Assembly (NCBI RefSeq): GCF_003614975.1
Contig: NZ_QZWI01000004.1
Location: 124,001 to 188,000 of the forward strand
Length of the DNA: 64,000 nucleotides
DNA from: Rahnella bruchi
GTDB lineage: Bacteria; Pseudomonadota; Gammaproteobacteria; Enterobacterales; Enterobacteriaceae
Reading direction: 5' to 3'
The notes under the pieces were generated by a model. That model worked only from the letters and a program-made list of their open reading frames with translations, was not told the origin of the DNA and did not search any database. Below are positions 17,455-26,136 of this stretch, piece by piece. Made by a program: the position numbers and the translations under genes. The stretch's first letter is position 1, and every line of letters starts with the position of its first letter.

Positions 17455-17475
17455 CCTCCCCCTGCGAAGGGGAGG
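17455..17475. repeat. C-rich mini-hairpin between malY and add
   Basis: CCTCCCC (17455-17461) pairs with GGGGAGG (17469-17475). The 17-base core CTCCCCCTGCGAAGGGG recurs identically at 49072-49088, so this is a dispersed extragenic element that may also act as a processing or termination signal. Confidence 0.75.
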
Positions 17476-17486
17476 GAGCCGTACGG

Positions 17487-18674
17487 TTATTGCTGTAAGT
17501 TTTGTATTGCGCGGATCAAAGCCTGCACTCCCGCTTCTACCTTCGATCTCGGGCACCCGACGTTCAGACGCAGGAAGCCGTTGCCTTCTTCGCCGTAGGT
17601 ATAACCCGGCATGATCGCGACTTTTTGATGTTCGATCAGCTCAATTTGCAACTGTTTATCGTCAAGATCCAGCGGGCGCAAATCAATCCACGCCAGATAG
17701 GTAGACTGAGGCGGTTGCCAGTTCAGTTGCGGGAAGGCGGCGTTTAGCTGGTCTGCGACGTAACGCAGGTTCGCTTGCAGATAATCGCGCAACGCATCAA
17801 GCCAGGGTTCGCCGTGGTGATACGCTGCCACATGGGCGTGAACGGCCAGCACCGCCGGAGACGATAAGCCGTCGCAGGCTTTCAGCTGATGCAGGTAAGC
17901 TTCACGCTGCGCCTTATGGCTGATCAGCCCGTAAGCGCCGGTCAGCGCAGGAATGTTGAAACTCTTCGAACCGGACGTCAGTAACGCCCATTCGCCACGC
18001 GCCACTTCATTCCACGGCGTGTGCTGATTTTCGCCCCAGACCATATCCATGTGGATTTCGTCACTGATTACGCGCACGTGGTGGCGTTCACACAGCTCAG
18101 CAATCAGCGTCAGTTCTTCGCGCGTCCAGACCTTACCGGTTGGATTGTGCGGACTGCAAAGCAGGAGTAATGAGCAGGCCGGTTGCGCCAGCAGGCTTTC
18201 CAGATGCTCAGCGTCCAGCGACCAGTCGTTGCCACTTTTGATAAGCGGACAGGCCAGCATCTGGCGCTGATTGCCGTCCACCACTTTAAAGAAGGCGTCG
18301 TAGGCAGGTGTGAATGTCACCACGCCGTCACCCGGCTGGCTCCACTGGCGGATCAGTTGCGCAACCATGTAAATCACCGACGGGCCATACACCACCATAT
18401 CAGTATCAATCTGGCTGTTAAAACGTTGCTGATACCAGTGCGCAACCGCGCCGAGGAAATCGTCGTGATGCCAGCGGCTGTAACCCAGCACACCGTGTTG
18501 CAGACGCTTTTGCAGTTCACTGAGAATGCAGGGCGCAGCGGGGAAATCCATGTCGGAGATGGTGAAGGGCAGTAAGTCGGCGCTGCCAAAACGGTCTGCG
18601 ACATAATCCCACTGGGTACACCAGGTACCGTGGCGGTCGGTGACGGTGTCGAAATCAAAAGAAGCTGAGGACAT
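17487..18674 (-). CDS. malY: MalY, PLP-dependent cystathionine beta-lyase and MalT modulator
   Basis: MalY is a fold-type I PLP enzyme with C-S lyase activity; in E. coli it also binds and inhibits the maltose activator MalT. SGSKSFNIP carries the PLP lysine, SPHNPTGKVW and ISDEIHMDM are the aminotransferase-fold motifs, and RLNVGCPRSKVE provides the substrate-carboxylate arginine. The frame has a GTG at 18683, but the ATG at 18674 sits eight bases after AGGGAG (395 residues). It follows malX across a short hairpin, and the order malI, malX, malY, add matches E. coli. Confidence 0.95.
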   Translation of the reverse strand: MSSASFDFDTVTDRHGTWCTQWDYVADRFGSADLLPFTISDMDFPAAPCILSELQKRLQHGVLGYSRWHHDDFLGAVAHWYQQRFNSQIDTDMVVYGPSVIYMVAQLIRQWSQPGDGVVTFTPAYDAFFKVVDGNQRQMLACPLIKSGNDWSLDAEHLESLLAQPACSLLLLCSPHNPTGKVWTREELTLIAELCERHHVRVISDEIHMDMVWGENQHTPWNEVARGEWALLTSGSKSFNIPALTGAYGLISHKAQREAYLHQLKACDGLSSPAVLAVHAHVAAYHHGEPWLDALRDYLQANLRYVADQLNAAFPQLNWQPPQSTYLAWIDLRPLDLDDKQLQIELIEHQKVAIMPGYTYGEEGNGFLRLNVGCPRSKVEAGVQALIRAIQNLQQ

Positions 18675-18702
18675 ACATTTCACTCCCTGAATAAAGCAGA
18701 AA

Positions 18703-18722
18703 AGGGCGACATAAGTCGCCCT
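18703..18722 (-). terminator. Intercistronic hairpin between malX and malY
   Basis: AGGGCGAC (18703-18710) and GTCGCCCT (18715-18722) form an 8-bp stem with a 4-base loop, followed by TTTTC on the minus strand. It probably attenuates read-through from malX into malY or protects the malX message. Confidence 0.7.
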
Positions 18723-18735
18723 GTTAATCAGAATG

Positions 18736-20349
18736 TTACGCGATGACCGGTTCCGGTGCGCTGTTACTGGCCGCGGTGCGGATCAGGTAATCCAGCTCAT
18801 CTTTAACCGACTGCACTTGCGGGCCGATAACCACTTGCAGGTTATGCTCGTTAAGGTGCACGACACCAATCGCACGGTTCGCTTTCAGCGTAGCATCGTC
18901 AACCAGTGACATATCGGCAACCGATAGACGCAGGCGGGTGATGCAGTTATCCAGTGACACGATGTTACCGGCACCGCCCAGTGCGCTCAGAATAACCGGC
19001 ACGTTGTAGCCCGATTTGCTGGAAGACGGTACGGCGGCTGCGGCAGGCATATTCTCAGATTCACGACCCGGCGTTTTAATATTAAAGCGCATGATGGAGA
19101 AGCGGAAGATAACGTAGTAAGCCGCGAACCAGATAGCGGCCACAACCGGCACCAGATACCACTTGGTCGCTGTACCGTGCAGAATACCGAAGACCACGAA
19201 ATCGATGATGTTACCGTCAGTATTCCCGATAGTCACACCCAGAACCGACATGATCGTGAAGCCCAGGCCGGTCAGCAGTGCGTGGATAACATACAGAACC
19301 GGTGCCACGAACAGGAACAGGAATTCGATCGGTTCAGTCGTACCGCCAACCACACAAGCCACGACGCCGGAGATCAGCAGGCCTTTAATTTTATGACGGT
19401 TTTCAGGTTTCGCACAGTGGTACATCGCCAGTGCTGCGCCCGGCAGACCGCCAAGGAAAGCAGGCATTTTGCCCTGAGAAAGGAACTGCGTCGCACTTTC
19501 AGAGAAACCGTGAGTCGTCGGGCAGGAAAGCTGCGCCTGGAAGATAGTCAGTGCGCCGCTCACTTCGCGACCGCAGACATCCAGCGTGCCGCCTGCTTCG
19601 GTGAAGCGGATCAGGGCAACCAGAATGTGATGCAGACCGAAAGGTAACAGCAGACGTTCGCCCGAACCGAAGATCATCGGACCAAACACCCCCGCGTCCT
19701 GAATCAGACGACCAAGGCCGTTAATCCCTGCGGCGAAGAAAGGCCAGATCAATGGAATAATCAAACCTACCAGACCCAGTACTACGGTTGTCACGATAGG
19801 AACGAAACGGGTCCCGCCGAAGAACGCCAGCGCATCCGGCAGACGGATGGTGTTGTAACGTTCATGCAGGATATACACGATAATACCGACGATAACCGCG
19901 CCCAGAATACCGGTGTCGATAGACTGGATACCAAGCACCATCTGGATGTTGTTGGCTTTCAGAATGGCCGGATCCACAGTCGGCAGCGTGCCGTTGGCGG
20001 TCAGGAAGAAGTTGATTGCCAGGTTCAGCACCGCGAAACCGACGAAGCCGGAGAACGCTGCCACACCTTTATTTTCACGCGCCATGCCCAGCGGGATAGC
20101 GATAGCAAACATCACCGGCAGGAAGCTGAACGCGAACGAACCGACTTTGCTCATCCAGACGAAAATCAGCTGAAGAACCGGATTACCTAAGACAGGCAAC
20201 AACGTAACAACGTCGTGACTGCTTAACGAACTCCCGATGCCCAGCATGATGCCGCAGAACGACAGCAAGGCGACCGGCAACATGAATGTTTTCCCTAGGC
20301 TTTGGAAAAATTCCCAAAGTGTGACTTTCTGTTTTTTATTGGCAGGCAT
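18736..20349 (-). CDS. malX: MalX, PTS maltose/glucose-type IICB component
   Basis: This phosphotransferase-system permease resembles E. coli MalX, which can carry glucose and maltose; its natural substrate remains unclear. The N-terminal two thirds is a glucose-family EIIC domain with about ten hydrophobic helices and the segment GGTTEPIEFLFLFVAPVLY. A linker rich in Ala and Ser (about residues 415-435) leads to an EIIB domain whose phosphorylated cysteine is in SLDNCITRLRLSV. At 537 residues it has normal length. There is no EIIA domain, so it must borrow one, for example Crr. Two MalI operators lie upstream. Confidence 0.95.
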   Translation of the reverse strand: MPANKKQKVTLWEFFQSLGKTFMLPVALLSFCGIMLGIGSSLSSHDVVTLLPVLGNPVLQLIFVWMSKVGSFAFSFLPVMFAIAIPLGMARENKGVAAFSGFVGFAVLNLAINFFLTANGTLPTVDPAILKANNIQMVLGIQSIDTGILGAVIVGIIVYILHERYNTIRLPDALAFFGGTRFVPIVTTVVLGLVGLIIPLIWPFFAAGINGLGRLIQDAGVFGPMIFGSGERLLLPFGLHHILVALIRFTEAGGTLDVCGREVSGALTIFQAQLSCPTTHGFSESATQFLSQGKMPAFLGGLPGAALAMYHCAKPENRHKIKGLLISGVVACVVGGTTEPIEFLFLFVAPVLYVIHALLTGLGFTIMSVLGVTIGNTDGNIIDFVVFGILHGTATKWYLVPVVAAIWFAAYYVIFRFSIMRFNIKTPGRESENMPAAAAVPSSSKSGYNVPVILSALGGAGNIVSLDNCITRLRLSVADMSLVDDATLKANRAIGVVHLNEHNLQVVIGPQVQSVKDELDYLIRTAASNSAPEPVIA

Positions 20350-20397
20350 ACCCGCTCCATGAGTTGTTTTATTAAGCTGTGTGTTGACGGCGGGTAA

Positions 20398-20413
20398 GAT
20401 AAAACGTTTTACC
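20398..20413. promoter_or_regulatory. MalI operator, malX-proximal
   Basis: GATAAAACGTTTTACC is a 16-bp near-palindrome of the LacI-family type centred on ACGT. It is 49 bp upstream of malX and is the expected site for MalI repression of malXY. Confidence 0.8.
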
Positions 20414-20475
20414 TAAATAATACGTGTTGCACCTCACAATATTCGATCATGCCTGCATTGCAATGGTGAAACGAA

Positions 20476-20491
20476 GGTGAAACGTTTTACT
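20476..20491. promoter_or_regulatory. MalI operator, malI-proximal
   Basis: GGTGAAACGTTTTACT shares the core GAAACGTTTTAC type with the first site, centred 78 bp away. It is likely used for malI autorepression; both sites could be bridged by a MalI tetramer or occupied independently. Confidence 0.75.
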
Positions 20492-20597
20492 CATTAAATC
20501 AAATTAGGTATAACTGTCTGACCACGCTAATTTTTCCTGCGAGTGAATTCAGGGGAATAAAGCGGACGGGAAAGGATCCCTCTTCCTGGAGTTTGAT

Positions 20598-20615
20598 ATG
20601 AACGACAACGTCTGA
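20598..20615 (+). CDS. Five-codon leader minigene coupled to malI
   Basis: ATG AAC GAC AAC GTC TGA encodes MNDNV. GGAG stands nine bases upstream, at normal spacing, whereas malI itself has no recognisable Shine-Dalgarno sequence. The minigene stop overlaps the malI start as TGATG, so malI is probably translated by re-initiation. This is read directly from sequence; use of the minigene is inferred. Confidence 0.5.
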   Translation: MNDNV

Positions 20616-21646
20616 TGAATCATAAAAAAATAACCATTATCGATGTGGCGCAACACGCCGGTGTTTCGGTCACTACCGTTTCGCTGGTGCTCAGCGGCAA
20701 AGGGCGCATCTCTCAGACCACGGCAGAGCGGGTTAACCGCGCCGTGGATGAACTGGGTTTTGTGCGTAACCGTCAGGCCAGTACGCTGCGCGGCGGTGAG
20801 TCCGGTGTCGTCGGGCTGATTGTGCGCGATATCTGTGAGCCGTTTTATGCCGAAATGACCGCCGGTCTGAGCGAAATGTTTGAAGCTCAGGGCAAGGTGC
20901 TGTTCCTGCTGCAAAGCGGTTCAACCGGTAAAGGGCTGATGCGCTGCTTCGAAACCTTACTCACGCACGGCGTGGACGGCATTGTGATTGCCGGTGGGGT
21001 TAATTCGGTCGCGGGTCTGAAAGAAAGAGCCGAAGAGCAGGGCGTGCCGCTGGTGTGTGCCGCGCGCTCCGGCGGTATTGAAGGTATCGATGTTGTGCGT
21101 CCTGATAATATGCTGGCCGCAAAAATGGCCACAGAATATCTGATCAAACACGGCCATAAACAAATTGCCTATCTTGGCGGCGAGAGCCATTCCTTAACCC
21201 GCGCAGAGCGGCTCGGGGGCTTTTGCGCCACGTTATTACAATACGGCCTGCCATTTCGCAGTGAATGGATTATCGAGTGTGATTATCAGCAAAAAAGCGC
21301 TGCCGATGCGGCGGAAACCTTGCTGTCCCATTATCCGAAAATCAGTGCGATTGTTTGTCATAAAGCTTCTGTCGCGCTGGGGGCTTACTTTGGCGTGTTG
21401 CGCACCGGTGCTGAAGTCGGCGGCGGCGCAGTAGACAGTTTTTATCAACAGAAAATCGCCCTGATCGGTATGGAAGATGCTCCGGAATCGGAACTGACCG
21501 AACCGCCGCTGACGTCGATTGCTAACTCAGCGCGCGAAATTGGCTATGCCACTGCGAGACGGCTGCTGTTAAGGATTGGCGGGCAGAATCTGGAAGCACA
21601 AAACATTATTGTGTCGCCATCACTGGTGGAAAGGGCGTCGGCGTAA
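20615..21646 (+). CDS. malI: MalI, LacI-family repressor of malXY
   Basis: This is a transcriptional repressor with an N-terminal LacI helix-turn-helix (TIIDVAQHAGVSVTTVSLVLSGKGRIS, residues 7-33), a hinge helix region, and a periplasmic-binding-protein-like effector domain. It has 343 residues, the normal length. It is divergent from malX with two MalI-type operators in between, as in E. coli. The inducer is unknown. The start codon overlaps a five-codon leader. A strong terminator follows. Confidence 0.95.
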   Translation: MNHKKITIIDVAQHAGVSVTTVSLVLSGKGRISQTTAERVNRAVDELGFVRNRQASTLRGGESGVVGLIVRDICEPFYAEMTAGLSEMFEAQGKVLFLLQSGSTGKGLMRCFETLLTHGVDGIVIAGGVNSVAGLKERAEEQGVPLVCAARSGGIEGIDVVRPDNMLAAKMATEYLIKHGHKQIAYLGGESHSLTRAERLGGFCATLLQYGLPFRSEWIIECDYQQKSAADAAETLLSHYPKISAIVCHKASVALGAYFGVLRTGAEVGGGAVDSFYQQKIALIGMEDAPESELTEPPLTSIANSAREIGYATARRLLLRIGGQNLEAQNIIVSPSLVERASA

Positions 21647-21675
21647 AAGGGAGGCGGTCATGCCTCCTCCCTTTT
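21645..21675 (+). terminator. Terminator of malI
   Basis: AAAAGGGAGG (21645-21654) pairs with CCTCCCTTTT (21666-21675). The stem begins at the malI stop codon, and its A and T flanks allow use from both sides. Confidence 0.85.
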
Positions 21676-21712
21676 AGCTGGAAGCGGATCGTACAGGTTT
21701 ATTTCTCAACCC

Positions 21713-22111
21713 TTACTGCTTACGTACGTACTTTGCATTAAGAATAATATCTTTGCCTTTCTTCTGCGTCTGACCGCTCAGACTCACCAGATCGGCCGGA
21801 GTAATTTCCTGTCCGTCCCAGGCAGTTGCCGGAATATGCGTTTCCATGGTGCCTGTTTTATCGCGGAACGTATAAGAATCCTCACCGTTCTTTTTGATAA
21901 TATAACCCTGAACGGTCACCCAGTTGACTGACTGAGTATGTTTTATCTTCGCAACATTGTTCTCATGTGTATCTTCTGTGCCGTGCTGACCGCTGTCCTG
22001 TTTATGTTGTGGCGGCGCGGACTCATCATTTTTGAATCCGCCGCCGGTCGCTGCCATGGCCTGAGTATTAATGGCGAAAGCGGTAAGTAAAATAATAACC
22101 CATGATTTCAT
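21713..22111 (-). CDS. YgiW/YdeI family periplasmic OB-fold stress protein
   Basis: This small exported protein of the bacterial OB-fold family (YgiW, YdeI) has members linked to tolerance of peroxide, cadmium, acid or antimicrobial peptides. It carries a signal peptide (MKSWVIILLTAFAINTQAMA) and the family ATGGGF at the mature N-terminus. A polar linker rich in His, Gln and Asp spans about residues 25-60, and the OB domain follows (WVTVQGYIIKK, YTFRDKTGTMETHIP, VSLSGQTQKKGKDIIL). The ATG at 22111 is preceded by GAGGAT; the longer frame to 22150 lacks a signal sequence. It has 132 residues and looks like a stand-alone gene. Confidence 0.85.
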   Translation of the reverse strand: MKSWVIILLTAFAINTQAMAATGGGFKNDESAPPQHKQDSGQHGTEDTHENNVAKIKHTQSVNWVTVQGYIIKKNGEDSYTFRDKTGTMETHIPATAWDGQEITPADLVSLSGQTQKKGKDIILNAKYVRKQ

Positions 22112-22218
22112 TGCGGTATCCTCTGCATTATTTCCCGTAATAAAAAGCATGGCAGAAAAAAAACGTTTTTGTAGAAGACAGACAGGTTCCAGATTATTCC
22201 AGAAATCCGCTCCTTCTT

Positions 22219-23130
22219 TTAAATTCCGCTGCTGATATGCATCGGGAGATCCAGCCCTTCAGCAATCGCTGAGGCAAATGCATCAATTGCCGGGATCTGA
22301 CTGGCCGGCACATACGGATAGATAAGCCACAGCTGGCTGCGCGGCGCGAAATCTTTCAGGTCATACAGTTCCAGCTGATCGCGCAGCGCGTGGTGTTCAA
22401 CCAGGGCGCGGGGCATCAGTCCCAGACCACGGCCTTCGGCGATCAGCGATAACTGCAATGTCGTCCCAAACGCTTCGAGATTAATCAGCAACGGCAATCC
22501 CTGTTCTGTCAGCGCCCGTTGTAACGCGGCGCGAAAACCACACCCTTGCGGATTCAGGATCCATCCGCGCTGATAACAATCTTCCAGTCTCTGCGGCAAC
22601 GCCTGCGGATCCTTTGGCCCCACGACCACCAGATCTACCGCGCCGAGCGGTTGATTTTCTACGCCGTCCGGAAACTGTTTACTCAGCGGGAACAGCACGA
22701 CAGCGGCCTCAAGTTCCTGACTTTGCACGCGTAATAACAGCTCCTCACCCCAGCCGCTGGATAAACGTGGCTGAATCTCCGGAAACTGCGACGACAGTTT
22801 TTTCAGCGCGGGCAGCAGACTGCTTTCGCTCAGGCTTTGTGGCACGGCAAGGCGTAACAGGCCGGACGGCGGGCTGTCGGCGGCAACCAGGTCCGTCAGG
22901 GCATCCACTTCGCGCAGAATATGACGACATTGCTGATAAACCCGGTTGCCCATCAGCGTAGGTTTCAGCGGTTTGGTCTGGCGGTTGAGAAGCGCAATGC
23001 CCAGTGATTCTTCGAAATTCTGTACGCGGCGGGTAATCGCCGGTTGCGTCAGACCCAGCTCATCGGCCGCGAGCCGGGTGGATTGCAGGCGTATTACTGC
23101 CACAAAGGCAGTCAGGTCTTCAATTTTCAT
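22219..23130 (-). CDS. LysR-family transcriptional regulator
   Basis: The N-terminal winged helix-turn-helix (LTAFVAVIRLQSTRLAADELGLTQPAITRRVQNFEESLG) and the C-terminal two-lobed substrate-binding domain identify a LysR activator or repressor of about 303 residues. The helix LQSTRLAADELGL replaces the common GSFSAAA-type pattern. It is transcribed divergently from the thiol dioxygenase/rhodanese pair with a 256-bp gap, so it probably controls that pair in response to a thiol or sulfur metabolite; this is inference. Start is the ATG at 23130; a GTG at 23136 is possible. Confidence 0.88.
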   Translation of the reverse strand: MKIEDLTAFVAVIRLQSTRLAADELGLTQPAITRRVQNFEESLGIALLNRQTKPLKPTLMGNRVYQQCRHILREVDALTDLVAADSPPSGLLRLAVPQSLSESSLLPALKKLSSQFPEIQPRLSSGWGEELLLRVQSQELEAAVVLFPLSKQFPDGVENQPLGAVDLVVVGPKDPQALPQRLEDCYQRGWILNPQGCGFRAALQRALTEQGLPLLINLEAFGTTLQLSLIAEGRGLGLMPRALVEHHALRDQLELYDLKDFAPRSQLWLIYPYVPASQIPAIDAFASAIAEGLDLPMHISSGI

Positions 23131-23386
23131 CGGCACTCTTTATGGGCATTCTTTATGGGGATTTTCATCGACACGCATTTGCATGTGGTGTCAGGAAATC
23201 TTCATTGATCAGTCAGGCAGGATAAAACAATTTTAATCGGGAAGCTGGATCCTGATGCACATTTTTATGTGTGATTTGCATATTAGCTTATCCATAAAAT
23301 GAATTTTGGTTGTGTTTCGCCGGTGCTAGCCTGTGGTGATAACGGTGCTTATGACACGCTGATGAGACAAACAGAAGAGGAAAGCG

Positions 23387-23992
23387 ATGACAACATTACA
23401 GGTAGCGCCGCTGCGGCATTTCCTGGCGGATTTCACGCGACTGGTGCAGGAACCGCACGGGCAGACAGAAACTCTGGCGCAGGGAAGTCGTCTGCTGGCT
23501 GAACTCATCCGTCATGACAGCTGGCTGCCGGACGAGTTTGCTCAACCGCATCCGGAACATTATCAGCAATATCTGTTGTATGCGGATCCGCTTTCGCGAT
23601 TTTCCGTCGTCAGCTTCGTCTGGGGGCCGGGGCAAAAAACGCCCGTTCATGACCACCGTGTCTGGGGATTGATTGGCATGCTGCGTGGCGCAGAAGTCAG
23701 TCAGAACTTTGCGCGCCATCCAGACGGCACACTGCAACCGGAAGGCAAACCCGTCACCCTGCTACCGGGAGACGTCGAGAAAATCGCACCGGATGTGCTG
23801 GATATCCATCAGGTGAGCAATGTTTACAGCGACCGTGTGTCGGTCAGTATTCACGTTTACGGCGATAATATCGGTGCGGTCGCGCGGGCGGTGTATTTGC
23901 CGGACGGCACTGAGAAAACCTTTGTTTCCGGCTATTCCGCTTCTTATCTTCCCAATATCTGGGACCTGTCCAAAGAGAAAACTCATGACTGA
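23387..23992 (+). CDS. Cysteine dioxygenase-family thiol dioxygenase
   Basis: This cupin-fold non-haem iron enzyme adds O2 to a thiol to give a sulfinate. The three-histidine iron site is visible: VHDH (H88 and H90) and DIHQVSN (H141). A Gln pair (Q60-Q61, in YQQYLLY) lies near the place where true cysteine dioxygenases use an Arg to bind the substrate carboxylate. The 3-mercaptopropionate type is therefore more likely than a strict cysteine dioxygenase; this alignment is from memory. At 201 residues it has normal length. The ribosome binding site AGAGGAAAG precedes the ATG. The downstream rhodanese gene overlaps its last eight bases. Confidence 0.88.
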   Translation: MTTLQVAPLRHFLADFTRLVQEPHGQTETLAQGSRLLAELIRHDSWLPDEFAQPHPEHYQQYLLYADPLSRFSVVSFVWGPGQKTPVHDHRVWGLIGMLRGAEVSQNFARHPDGTLQPEGKPVTLLPGDVEKIAPDVLDIHQVSNVYSDRVSVSIHVYGDNIGAVARAVYLPDGTEKTFVSGYSASYLPNIWDLSKEKTHD

Positions 23993-25604
23993 TTTGCATT
24001 CGTGGCCATTGCGCCATTTTTCCGAGTTGCATGATGCCCTGCGCGCAGGGCAGGAAGTGGCACTGATTGATGTGCGTGAGGAAGCCGCATTTGCCACCGG
24101 ACATCCGCTGTTTGCCGCCAATCTTTCCCTGTCGAAGCTGGAACTGGAAGTGCTGGATCGTATTCCTGAACGCCGCACGGCCATTACTTTGTACGATAAC
24201 GGCGAGTTTTACGATGAGGCTCGCGGTGAGCGTAAAGCGGTGCGAGCCGCAGAATTCCTGAAATCACTGGGTTATCAGAATATCGCTTTGCTGGCAGGTG
24301 ATCTTGCTGGCTGGCGCGAAGCAGGCGGCGAAATCTTTATTGATGTGAACGCGCCGGGTAAAGCCTTTGGTGAATGGGTGGAACATCATTACCACACGCC
24401 GTCACTGAGTGCTGAACAGGTGCTGACGCTGCAACAGCAGGGCGCAAACATCGCCGTACTGGATGTTCGTCGCTTTGACGAGTTCCAGGCCATGAGCATT
24501 CCGGGCGGAGTCAGCGTTCCTGGCGGCGAACTGGCGCTGCGTATTCGCGATGTGGTGCCGGATGAGAAAACGCATATTGTCATCAACTGCGCCGGACGCA
24601 CACGCAGCATTATCGGCACGCAGTCGCTGATTAATGCCGGTGTGACTCAGCCGGTGACAGCCTTACGTAACGGAACCATTGGCTGGACGCTGGCGGGTCA
24701 GACTCTGGCGCATAATCAGCTGGAGCATTTCCCGGAACTGAGCGAAAGCGCCAGAGGATTTGCCCTGAAAGGTGCGCAGGCACTGGCAATTCGGGCAGGC
24801 GTTCGCTCAGTGACGTTGTCACAGATTCACGACTGGCAGAGCGATGATTCACGCACGCTGTATCTGTTTGATGTGCGCACTGCCGACGAATTCCGTGCCG
24901 GGCATCTGGCCGGATCACGCCATGTTCCGGGCGGTCAGCTGGTTCAGGAAACCGATCACACTGCGACAGTGCGCGGTGCCCGCATTGTGCTGGTGGATAA
25001 TGACGGTGTACGTGCGCGGATGGCGGCCTCGTGGCTTGCGCAAATGAACTGGGAAGTGTACGTCGCCGATGTGCAGTCAGAAAATCTGACTGAGCGGGGC
25101 GACTGGCAGGCGCAGGTGGCTCCTGCACCGGCGGTAGAATCCATTAAACCTGAACAGCTGCTGAACTGGCTGAGCGACGAAAATACCGGTGTTCTTGACC
25201 TCACCACCAGCGCAAACTTTTTCAACCGGCGTATTCCCGGCGCTATCTGGACGACACGCGCTAACATCCCGCAGATTATCGCCGCAGCGCCTGATAAACA
25301 GCGCTGGGTGATCACCTGTACCAGCGGGTTATTGGCACGTTACGCTGTCACAGAAGTGGCTGCGTTGTCGGGTAAAGAGGTTTATTTGCTGGAGAAGGGA
25401 ACGGTGGGCTGGATTGCGGCCGGTTTACCTCTCGAGCGCGGTGAATCGGCGTATCTCGACAATGCGCAGGATCGCTATCAGCGTCCGTATGAAGGGACCC
25501 ATGTCAGCCCGCAGGTCATGCAGGATTATCTCGACTGGGAATATGGTTTAGTGGCGCAGCTGGAGAAGGACGGGACACACGGTTTTAAGTTGTTAGCGGG
25601 TTAG
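23985..25604 (+). CDS. Four-domain rhodanese (sulfurtransferase-like) protein
   Basis: Four tandem rhodanese folds occupy about residues 5-120, 140-245, 275-375 and 385-495. Domain 2 has an active-site loop with cysteine, NCAGRTRS (C202), and domain 4 has TCTSGLLARY (C445). Domains 1 and 3 lack the cysteine (LYDNGEFYDE and LVDNDGVRAR), so they are probably structural. The function is sulfane-sulfur transfer, presumably acting with the dioxygenase on sulfur released from thiols. The frame is open from 23820, but MTDLHSWPL at 23985 starts the first domain and overlaps the upstream stop by eight bases, giving 539 residues and translational coupling. Confidence 0.88.
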   Translation: MTDLHSWPLRHFSELHDALRAGQEVALIDVREEAAFATGHPLFAANLSLSKLELEVLDRIPERRTAITLYDNGEFYDEARGERKAVRAAEFLKSLGYQNIALLAGDLAGWREAGGEIFIDVNAPGKAFGEWVEHHYHTPSLSAEQVLTLQQQGANIAVLDVRRFDEFQAMSIPGGVSVPGGELALRIRDVVPDEKTHIVINCAGRTRSIIGTQSLINAGVTQPVTALRNGTIGWTLAGQTLAHNQLEHFPELSESARGFALKGAQALAIRAGVRSVTLSQIHDWQSDDSRTLYLFDVRTADEFRAGHLAGSRHVPGGQLVQETDHTATVRGARIVLVDNDGVRARMAASWLAQMNWEVYVADVQSENLTERGDWQAQVAPAPAVESIKPEQLLNWLSDENTGVLDLTTSANFFNRRIPGAIWTTRANIPQIIAAAPDKQRWVITCTSGLLARYAVTEVAALSGKEVYLLEKGTVGWIAAGLPLERGESAYLDNAQDRYQRPYEGTHVSPQVMQDYLDWEYGLVAQLEKDGTHGFKLLAG

Positions 25605-25617
25605 GGTGAACGTTGTG

Positions 25618-25642
25618 GCCTCTGCGTGAGGAACGCAGAGGC
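25618..25642. terminator. Hairpin between the rhodanese gene and yjbD
   Basis: GCCTCTGCGT (25618-25627) pairs with ACGCAGAGGC (25633-25642): a 10-bp perfect stem between convergent genes. The T-run is weak (TCTGTT). Confidence 0.75.
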
Positions 25643-25653
25643 TCTGTTAATGC

Positions 25654-25920
25654 TTAACGACGGCCACGCGGATGGGTGCGGGCTGTCCAGTCGTAGGTGG
25701 CAGAGGTACTTGGAACCGCTTTATTACGACGCTTTTCAGCACGGGCTTTAGCAGCCACTTTTTCTTTTTCTTCCATCAGTGTGTCGATGTAATCATCTTT
25801 AATTCGGTTATTTTCCGAATTCGTCAGTTCACGGCCCTGGGCTTTGCGGGCTTTATCCAGCAGAGTTTTCAGCTCACGCTGCTCGCTTTCCGTCATATCT
25901 TGTTGAGTCAGTCTTTTCAT
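25654..25920 (-). CDS. yjbD: YjbD family small basic protein (DUF3811)
   Basis: This 88-residue, highly charged protein resembles E. coli YjbD, as recalled: MTESEQRELKTLLDKARKA near the N-terminus, a central helical segment with LTNSENNRIKDDYIDTLM, and the conserved C-terminal THPRGRR. The function is unknown. It is predicted cytoplasmic and largely helical, with no membrane segment. It is a single gene between a rhodanese operon and an iron-uptake gene. Confidence 0.82.
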   Translation of the reverse strand: MKRLTQQDMTESEQRELKTLLDKARKAQGRELTNSENNRIKDDYIDTLMEEKEKVAAKARAEKRRNKAVPSTSATYDWTARTHPRGRR

Positions 25921-26055
25921 GGTTACTGCATCCTGTGAGGAAAGTGGCTACCAGTGTAGTCGAATTACGCTCCGGCGTCGCTGCGGGCGCTGACTTTATC
26001 TCTGAGGATGTTCTGTTGCCGTGTCGTCGTCGTCCCGCGCCTGTGCATTGCGACA

Positions 26056-26080
26056 TTAATCGATAATCATTATCATTTCA
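26056..26080. promoter_or_regulatory. Fur box upstream of the iron-binding-protein gene
   Basis: The segment contains GATAATCATTATC, which matches the last 13 positions of the 19-bp Fur consensus. It is about 60 bp upstream of the start codon at 26137, so iron repression is expected. Confidence 0.75.
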
Positions 26081-26136
26081 GCCTTTATCATTGATCGACT
26101 TATTGTTGATCCCGTCGTTATCGATTCAGGGGTGTT

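Noticed and set aside
17469-17476. GGGGAGGG as a KOPS marker pointing to dif
   Set aside because: It lies in a repeat hairpin, and other matches in the window are too few and mixed to show polarity by eye; a genome-wide count is needed.
19849-19860. TGTTGTAACG inside malX as a further Ter site
   Set aside because: It lacks the TAA end and the upstream GTA of the Ter core, and it lies in a conserved coding region; chance similarity.
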